This document shows positions 56,623 through 64,000 of a stretch of 64,000 nt of DNA, one piece after another. Where the stretch lies: contig CM055607.1 of the NCBI GenBank assembly GCA_029379385.1, positions 13,020,001 to 13,084,000 of the forward strand. The letters are read 5' to 3'. The first letter of the stretch is position 1; every line of letters begins with the position of its first letter. The notes beneath the pieces were generated by a model. That model saw nothing but the letters and a program-made list of their open reading frames with translations, was not told the DNA's origin and searched no databases. Position numbers and translations under genes: made by a program. Source of the stretch: Quillaja saponaria. Its lineage: Eukaryota > Streptophyta > Magnoliopsida > Fabales > Quillajaceae.

Positions 56623-58118
56623 CTAGGATACTAAAAAACAAAGTTCATTATTGTCATTCCCAAGAAGCTTTTTCTCTAACACCTCTAAACAAATTTCTCC
56701 CATCAAGCGGTGGAAGGACAAGAATTTTGATAATTGTTGTACTGTCATTGCCTCCATTACTTCCCTTGCTGCCACTTCCCTCTCCTTATTCTGCAATTTC
56801 ATCCTCTTAAAGTACAAATTCGAATTCCTAACTGTGGCACCCATCTGCATCAGCCTCACTTCTTGTTGGATACTCAAATCTATGTCAAACTGCAAAAAAT
56901 GGGATGTAGCCAAAATTAGTATTAATCATAAATTAAGATAAAGAAAGAATCTAAGAACAGAAGAAAACTTGCATCAACTTCTATTTTATATACCTTGAGA
57001 AACTCTGGATTCAAGGAATTACTCCTGGTGATTATTTTTCTCTTCTTTTGATCAATTTCTTGTTTAAACTGCGATGACTTTAGTATACATGCAGAGGCAT
57101 CAAGGTTTTTCTGATAAGCAATCACTGCTTTCACAAATTCCCTGCATAATTTTGAACAAATTCACAAAAATTAGTCAAACAATTAGGTACATCCTTTGTT
57201 TAACTATATTAAATTACCTGATAAGCAGCTGAGCATCCTGGATAATCAAATTCTTGGGAATTCTGCAGCCTCATTCTCTCAGGATGGAATTGAAGCCCCA
57301 CTGTAAAATTACCCTCTTAGGATTATAACCATTTGGGTCATAAAACCCTTCAACCAAGCCATCAGATGCAAAAGCCATAGGAACAAAGCAATGGGCTAAT
57401 TTCTTTACACCTTGGTGATGATAACTATTCACCAAAATCTCCAAACTCTGCTTGTTCACAGATTCCTTAAACCAGTTATGCAGAGGCGTGTCTTCCACAA
57501 CCTTAATCACATGTCTATGCCCATCATAATCCTCATAGTCAATGTGTGTCACTATAGGATTTTCTGGGCATTCCTTTAACATTTCCTTTCCTATGTCTTG
57601 GTAAAGGGTACCCCCACATGCAACATTGAGAATTTGTGAGCCTCTACAAATACCCAAATATGGTATTTTCCTCTCAAGACAGAGTTTCACCAATTTTAGC
57701 TCAATCAAATCCTTCTCTTTGTCAATTGCAGTATCACTCGCATGCAACTTCTTGACTTCCTCTAATTCTTGCTCTGACATAGCATTTGAATTTTGGGTGT
57801 CATACATAGAAGGGTCAATGTCTTCTCCTTCACAGAGAAGTACACCATGTAGAGGCTCAAAGCTCTCTATCAAGTTGTCAATACCTGCAACTCTTGGGAC
57901 AATGACTGGCACAGCTCCATAGCTTACTATCAAATCAAGATGGTACTCACCTGGAGGAAAACACATTTTGTCGTTCAAGCAAATTAGAGGTAAATTAAAT
58001 GATTCAACGACAATTAATCAAAGAACTTACCCACAAAATCCACAAACTTGTTCTTGCGAATGGTTCTCCTAGAGACTACTAGGACACGAGGTTTGATGTT
58101 AGAGGAAATAGCAGCCAT
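56623..58118 (-). pseudogene. Tandem GAT1_2.1-type amidotransferase paralogue with frameshift
   Basis: Same four-exon structure: 58118-58031, 57950-57218, 57141-56994 (acceptor one base off, see below), 56889-56623. It reads [54 protein letters not shown] and [17 protein letters not shown] with the Cys intact. A 1-bp deletion near 57318 (CTCTTAGGATT against CTCTTCAGGATT in the neighbour) turns [12 protein letters not shown] sequence into [17 protein letters not shown]. The catalytic GLQFHPERM lies in the wrong frame. The exon 3 acceptor TGCAG|GGAATTTG also has one G more than its paralogue. Either lesion could be a sequence error; together they suggest a recent pseudogene. Confidence 0.8.
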
Positions 58119-58177
58119 AGTCAGGATGAAGATTGAAGCTTCACTATTTATGAGTTGGACTTAAAATTTGGGCTAGC

Positions 58178-58186
58178 TATTTATAG
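58178..58186 (-). promoter_or_regulatory. TATA box of the second amidotransferase gene
   Basis: TATAAATAG on the minus strand, 60 bp upstream of the start codon at 58118, leaving room for a leader of about 30 nt. Good match to the plant consensus. Confidence 0.6.
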
Positions 58187-59571
58187 AAAGCTAAAGTGTT
58201 ATTCAAGATTAGACTCCTACTAACAATACTGAAAAATCTTATTTAATTGTAATTGTTAATCGCATGCAATTGCTTTTATTCATATTCTAATCTCTACTCT
58301 CTGGTGGACCCTTGGTGCCTTCATGTTTCCACATGTGGAATTACAGACCCGATACGCATGGTCAGAAACTGAAGAGATGATGAATTCGATTTGGGAAACT
58401 CCAAGAATGTTGGTACCTCCCAATTCCTACTTACATACATTTAGACTCATTAAACTACTGCTTTTGAGTCTAAAATTGCCAGTGGCCATATAGTCCAGGT
58501 ACACCTTGAAGTTCCTGCTGCGGTTACCTGTTAAACCAACCGATAACTTCAGGAATTTTAATTTTAAATCTATAATGTAAACCAATTAAACTAGAAAATT
58601 AAAATAAATAGTTAAATTCTCAATTCGATTTCTTACTACAACTAAAAGGATCCTTAAGAATTTGATTGATAAATTAAATATTAAGAAACGAGATTGATAA
58701 TTTTAATATCTTTTAGTCTTAAATTTAGATTTGACTTGGATGACACTCAATAACTTAAAAATATATATTTTTTAAAATTTTAATATATTAGTCTTAACAA
58801 TTGATTTAAACGTGAGTATATGATCATATCCATTCCTATTCTTATGACAAACAGAAGACATTCTTCTTTTATTATAAACAAAAATAAATAACATCCAAAC
58901 ACGAGGATAATTATGTTAATTAATTTCAGAGAGCTGTTTTATTGTTTTTTTTTCATAAATGTTTTATGTTTTTATTTTAAATTATTTCCACCCTCTGATG
59001 GTTTACAAATAGAAAGATATGCAAGATATCCTTTCTCAGCCATTAATGAGACTCGAACTTAAATTCTTTTTCTACTAAACCAATCCGGTTTGGGCCCTCA
59101 TGAACATTTCTTTCTCCAACCACGGAAGTCCTAAGTCTACACTATCTTCTTCACCAATCAGTCTTTCATTAGGTTTTTTTTTTTTAAATTCTTTTTACCC
59201 AACATTCTTTAGTTATATTTTTAGAAAATAAACAGATAGACTTTTATTGAAAAGGAACATGTAAAAATAAATTTCTGCGGAGGAAGAAAAAAAATGTAAA
59301 AATAAAAAATAAAAGAAGAAGAAGAAGAAGAAAATTTAAGTTTTTAAAATGTTTAGCGGAAAAATCACATGATGATGGGAGATAGTAAATGAGTGGGTTT
59401 AGTATTTAGGGGGAAAAAAAGTTTCATATTAATTAATAGGACGTTGTCATAAAAAATTTAGTCGTGACAATAAGATCATTCTTAATTTAATTAAGTGACA
59501 ATTGTATTTTATTTCATGGACTATCGAATTGGGTATATAATTATCTCATTTGAGTTATAATCAACAAGTAA
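58187..59571. other. AT-rich intergenic, no gene seen
   Basis: No coding signal on either strand. Contains A-rich and (GAA)n-like runs near 59310-59335. Confidence 0.45.
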
Positions 59572-60290
59572 TTCTCAATCATTCAAATTAATCGTTAAAT
59601 TTAAAAAATTACTCAAAAAATATCAAATTATCTTATTGTAAATTTTCTTTTTATGTCTTCTCCTTTTCTACGTCATTTTTTATCAATCAAAGCAGTTTTC
59701 GAATAAATCCTTTATGTTCTTATTTTACTATGAAATTAAACTCTTTATATTGATTCATATTTAACACACATTGACAATATCCTTTATCATTTTTAATTTC
59801 TTTTTATAATATTTAAATTATCAAAAAAAAAAAAAAGAGTAAAATTGAAAGTAAATAAGTTATTATTTCAAATTTACCTTTTAATGTTAGTATTTTCATT
59901 AAAGTTTTTTTTTCCCTATTATTATATTATAATTATCAATCATTCAAATGAATCATTAAGTGTAAGAAATTAACTCAAAAAATATCAAATTACCCTTACT
60001 GTAAGTTTTTTTATTTATGTCTTCTCATTTTCTACATCTTTTTGCCTCTTCTTTTCAAATGAAATTAAACTCTTTACGCTAATTCATTTTAACACACATA
60101 GACAATATTTGAAGTCTTTATCATTTTTTTTTTGGGGGGTAAAATTTGCTATAATATTTCAATCATCAATATATTTCCTAATAGTATTTTTCCCATTTGT
60201 AGAAATTATATAAGTTATTATTTTCAGTTTCATTTTAATGATAATATTTTCATTAAAGTTTTTTTCTCTATTATTGTATTATAATTATTA
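59572..60290. repeat. Two-copy diverged tandem repeat, ~360 bp per unit
   Basis: Unit 1 (about 59572-59934) and unit 2 (about 59935-60290) share, in order, ATCATTCAAAT-AATC, CTCAAAAAATATCAAATTA, TATGTCTTCTC, GAAATTAAACTCTTTA, TTAACACACAT-GACAATAT, AAGTTATTATTT and ATTTTCATTAAAGTTTTTTT. There are many small indels between the units. No coding capacity. Confidence 0.7.
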
Positions 60291-63200
60291 AAATTATGTT
60301 AAAATTGAATAGATATGAACAGTTCAATTGCTAAAAAAAATTAAAGACAAAAGAAGAAACAAGCTAGTGATAAAAAAGCGAAAGCATTAAAAAAAAATTA
60401 TAAACTAGGATAATTTATATTTATTTTTTAGTTAATTTATTAGATTTAATAACTAATTTATATAATTTGGAGATTATTTACTTATTGTGACTCAAATAAA
60501 AGAATTATATGCGTAATTTGATAATTTATGGAGACTATTGTCAAACGATTAGTTTATACTGATAAATTATAATTTTCCTCTTAATTAAGAATGGTAACGA
60601 ACAAGGTTAATGCACGGCCATGCAAGAATGGAGGCAAATCCATCAAATCCAATACCAGGAACCTCTCCTGGAACCTGGATATCTGTAAAGATAACTATAT
60701 ATATACACACACGAATATAATACATTTAGGCATGAGAAGTGTGTAGATAATAAGGAAATAAATTAATAATTAAACAAACGCAAGTCAAGAACGCGTCTTT
60801 GTGTTGTTAAAGAAACGAAAAAAATTTGTACCAAAAGAGAACGAAATTTAAAATAAAAAACAACGAAATTGTAGAAAAAAATATATACAAAATTAAATCA
60901 CGCTTATGACTATCCATTGGGTTATATATTTTTTTTTCCGAAGTTATCTTGAGACATGACCTTTAGGCTTTTGAAGAAGTCGCTACAAGAAAACAGGTTG
61001 GTAGTAACGTACCAACAATGGTCCTTAGTATATACATATCACATTAACGACAAACTAAATAAAATTCAGGACTACTCTTATTTATGGTAGATAAAATAGA
61101 AAAATATGTGTGGTTTTCCACACTCTGGGTAGAAAATATTGTTCACACCACTACTACATTTTCGAAAGAATTTTTACTATGCTTATGTCGAGGCTAAAGG
61201 TTAATATTTTTTTTCTGAAAGTAGCTACAATCATGCATAAGACTACTAATTGCAAGTTACGGTCAAGCGGAATCGAACTTACTACTATATCACGAACCCA
61301 CTGTTTGATAGGACTATTGCTAATTTAATCAAAAATAAGGGTGGGCATATAACCCAACAAACTAAACAATTGACCTAAAATCAATCAAAATGGCTTGAAA
61401 CCGACTCAAACCAAAATATATATTATACTTTTGGATTATTTTAGTCGATTGAAATTTTCATAATTTTAGTGGGTCGAATTGGATTTTCAAGTGAGGCTTA
61501 TTTTGATATTCAAATAGACCCAACTAAAATATATATTATACTTTTAGATTATTTTTTATACAATTCCCCTCTTTGGTTTGACTGTTAAAATAGTTTTTGT
61601 GTTTAACCTTTTCTACATAGATGTTTGGTAATAGAGATTTTATTTTTTAAGTTTTACGAAAAAATATTTTTGGACTTTTAGAGTCCTAAAAGCTTAAATT
61701 AGAAAAAGAAACTAATTCAAATAGAAAACAAGCTAAGCTCAAATAAATTTTATAAATTATTTTATTTAAACAAAATATGACCATAATATTTGTTAAAATG
61801 CTATTTTAGTAATTTAATACTCATTATTTTTTATTTTTTTTAAATCAACTTTTTTATACCTCACAACTCTCTTACATTAACTCAGTCAGACATTTTTTTC
61901 AACTTTTTATGTAGCATTTTTTAAACGGCTTTATTTGAAAAATATTTTTACACAGAACTTAACCAAACAGACTCAATATAAGCTTGCTTATTCTACGGTC
62001 CATGTTCTCCAATCCATATTCTCCTGCTCAAGTCTTTTAGCCTAATTGATCACACAAAACAAACCTACCCACTTACAATCTATTGTGCTTTTGATGATTG
62101 CAGTCGATTTCTCAAACTGCATAAGTATTAGGAATTAAACTAGAGCCAGTGGCCTCTTAGCCCGTTAGCACATGCATTCTCTTTTATCTAGGAGGCTCAT
62201 TGATCGATTCTCCTGAAATCTACTTGGGGTTTAATCCTCTCCTTCTCCCCCTCCCCCTTCCTCGCCCCCGCCCAAAAAAAAAAAAAAAAGAGAAATTACA
62301 CAAGATTCTCCTTCAACTTTCAATGCGTTCTAACAAAAACAACAAATATGACATCTATGTGAGTTCTGGTGAGGATGATTTTCTTTTCAGTTTTAATTTC
62401 AAAGGAATTTCCTAAAACTCTATAATACACTATGCTTTGTTAGGCCATCATTTTCTTGAAAAATCCTACAAAGTCTCAAAAAGGGTAATGTAAGAGAGGG
62501 AAAGACTATGAACTGAAGTGTTGAAAAACGAGATAGGTTGTCGAGGAAGACCACAGACATACTTTTGCAGAGTCACCTCCTCCCCCCACCAATTAGCATT
62601 GTAAGTAAATCGCAAATACGTCATGTATGTTTGTAATATATTTGTTACACAGTCATGCTAGTTAACTTTGAAAATGGAATTTTAGTAGGGTAAAACAATA
62701 AATCTGTTTGAAGAGTAGAGATTACCAACATGCTTGCGCTGATGAATAAGACTTATAGGAACATACTGGTCCTCATTTGGGTTTATAGGGTTCATTTATT
62801 CAAGCTTATAATTTTTTAGATTAGTAAATATTGTTTAATTACCTAGCTATGAACTTGAGTGGTTCGACAACACCTACTGTTCCTCCTATTTATGAGGTCC
62901 AAGAGTCAACTCTTCCAATTAAAATAATAACAATAATAAGTTAATTAGCTTTCTTCTTTTTTTTATTCCAATGTTTATAGGATATTGATGAGTCAAGAGT
63001 GTCGTGGTAGAGTAGATGATGTTATGGACAAGGACGACAAGAACGTGGGTCATGATTAGGCAAGTTTTATGTATTATTAAGTCATTAATTAAGTATTTAT
63101 TACATTATTTGCATGTACTTGTTACATTCTTTAGAAATAAGTTTCAATTAAATTTGTTTTTGATGTTTGTATAAACTGAGTGATTATTGTTATTGAAAGT

Positions 63201-63300
63201 TGAATAATTCAATGTTATTTAATATTTTGAATTCAATTATTGTTAAATTTGATGGGTTATTGTAGTGTAGTATTGTTGTTGAGGGTTTTGAAGGTTAGGG
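60291..63300. other. AT-rich intergenic, no gene seen
   Basis: No convincing gene. A C/T-rich stretch followed by 15 A (62230-62290) and several poly-A/T runs are present. A CACTA-like word, GCTACAAGAAAAC, occurs near 60986 but without supporting structure. Confidence 0.45.
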
Positions 63301-63399
63301 TTAGATTTGATGGGATATTGATGTAATAAAAGAAGTTCTATTGTAAAATATTAAGAAACTAAAAAAACTAAAAATTCACTCCCCATAAAAGTCAAAATA

Positions 63400-63713
63400 G
63401 TGAAGGACAGGTGAGAAAATTTAAATTTTGAACCCAGGTTAGCGAAGAATGGGCGAGGTAAATGCAAGAGACTAGCATTGACATGATCCACGCCTTTTGA
63501 CTAGGGATAAAAAGTAAGTGTAATGCCCCTCAACTTGGCGGGGGCAAGAGAACGGTGTGAAAATTTTACTTTCTCACTAGTTAGGGACCTGATTTTAATG
63601 AGACAGTGTTTCCCTCCCTTATTCTGGACATTCCTTGCCAACATTATGGGCGAGGGATTGACAAGGGCATAGCGAGGGAATATATTCCTTGTCAAATTGT
63701 GTGTTTTGTAGTG
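63400..63713. mobile_element. Possible CACTA-like right end
   Basis: The segment ends GTGTTTTGTAGTG, the reverse complement of CACTACAAAACAC, and its last ~280 bp repeat the word GCGAGG/GCGAGGGA in AATGGGCGAGG, GGGCGAGGGATTGAC and AGCGAGGGAAT, like subterminal repeats. No transposase or left end was identified. Confidence 0.3.
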
Positions 63714-64000
63714 CTTGTGGACTTTATATATTCTTTATTCCTAATATCAATGATCTATTTTTGACCAAATCGGATAATTCAATCAATGGAGATACATATA
63801 CCAACCATAAGAGCTGGAAGTTACGTTTTGGACACTACCTTCAGGGTAAAAAAAGTGAAAAAGAAACATACATAATAGCATTATGATTCTTATGATGAGT
63901 GTAATATTTTAGTCCTTGTGCTTTCCTTCTTTGGAATAGAAAAACACGTTTTTTACAAGTTTCTAACCCCATAGTTGTCCTTATTCTATTTGATAAATGT

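Noticed and set aside
60980..61000. GCTACAAGAAAAC as a CACTA terminus
   Set aside because: Single short match without subterminal repeats or a partner end.
1..64000. CRISPR array, bacterial operon or defence system
   Set aside because: No spaced identical repeats and no prokaryotic gene organisation; introns and plant families show this is nuclear plant DNA.

Overview
This is plant nuclear DNA, most likely from a eudicot. The evidence is AT-rich intergenic sequence, GT-AG introns of about 80 bp to several kb, plant SINEs and an LTR-type insertion, and plant-only gene families. I cannot name the species. No rRNA, tRNA gene, CRISPR array or bacterial-style operon was seen.

About 1-31 kb and 45-52 kb hold a decaying tandem cluster of LRK10L (leaf rust 10 disease-resistance locus receptor-like kinase) genes, all on the minus strand. 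The ancestral gene has three coding exons: exon 1 of about 0.8 kb (signal peptide, Cys-rich GUB_WAK_bind and WAK-associated C-terminal ectodomain), a 45-nt mini-exon, and exon 3 of about 1.1 kb (transmembrane helix plus non-RD kinase with HFDIKP). The window holds ectodomain exons or fragments at 1-54, 1168-1929, 2761-3020, 6916-7711, 14940-15528, 15685-15885 (relic), 16973-17597 (relic), 18632-19409, 20089-20854, 29483-30277, 45195-45784 (relic), 46857-47634, 48314-49082 and 52015-52232. Kinase exons or pieces lie at 3522-3682, 5030-6401, 13430-14560, 21361-21519 and 22800-24210. No locus here keeps both an undamaged ectodomain and an undamaged kinase. The kinase exon at 13430-14560 is open throughout. 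Five ectodomain exons are open, and four of those (18632, 20089, 46857, 48314) have no kinase behind them.

Two block duplications built the array. Positions ~2760-9822 match ~20591-32382, the second copy carrying a 4,754-bp insertion with TG...CA ends and a 5-bp target duplication. Positions ~16793-20810 match ~45012-49040. Both copies of the first block carry pieces of an unrecognised plus-strand gene ('X', four copies). A tRNA-derived SINE sits in only one copy, with its empty site in the other.

Single-copy genes flank or interrupt the array: an ABHD17-type alpha/beta hydrolase (32584-36217, five exons, with an apparent 1-bp insertion in exon 1), a small conserved plant protein of unknown function (39943-40428), an LRK10L1-type RD receptor kinase (42029-43498, whose ectodomain exon may be the relic at 45195-45784), an orphan first exon of a GDSL esterase/lipase (12731-12950), and a tandem pair of class I glutamine amidotransferases of the GAT1_2.1 type (53344-54930 intact; 56623-58118 with a frameshift just before the catalytic His). 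The remaining sequence, especially 36.3-39.8 kb and 58.2-64 kb, is AT-rich and non-coding with repeat remnants.
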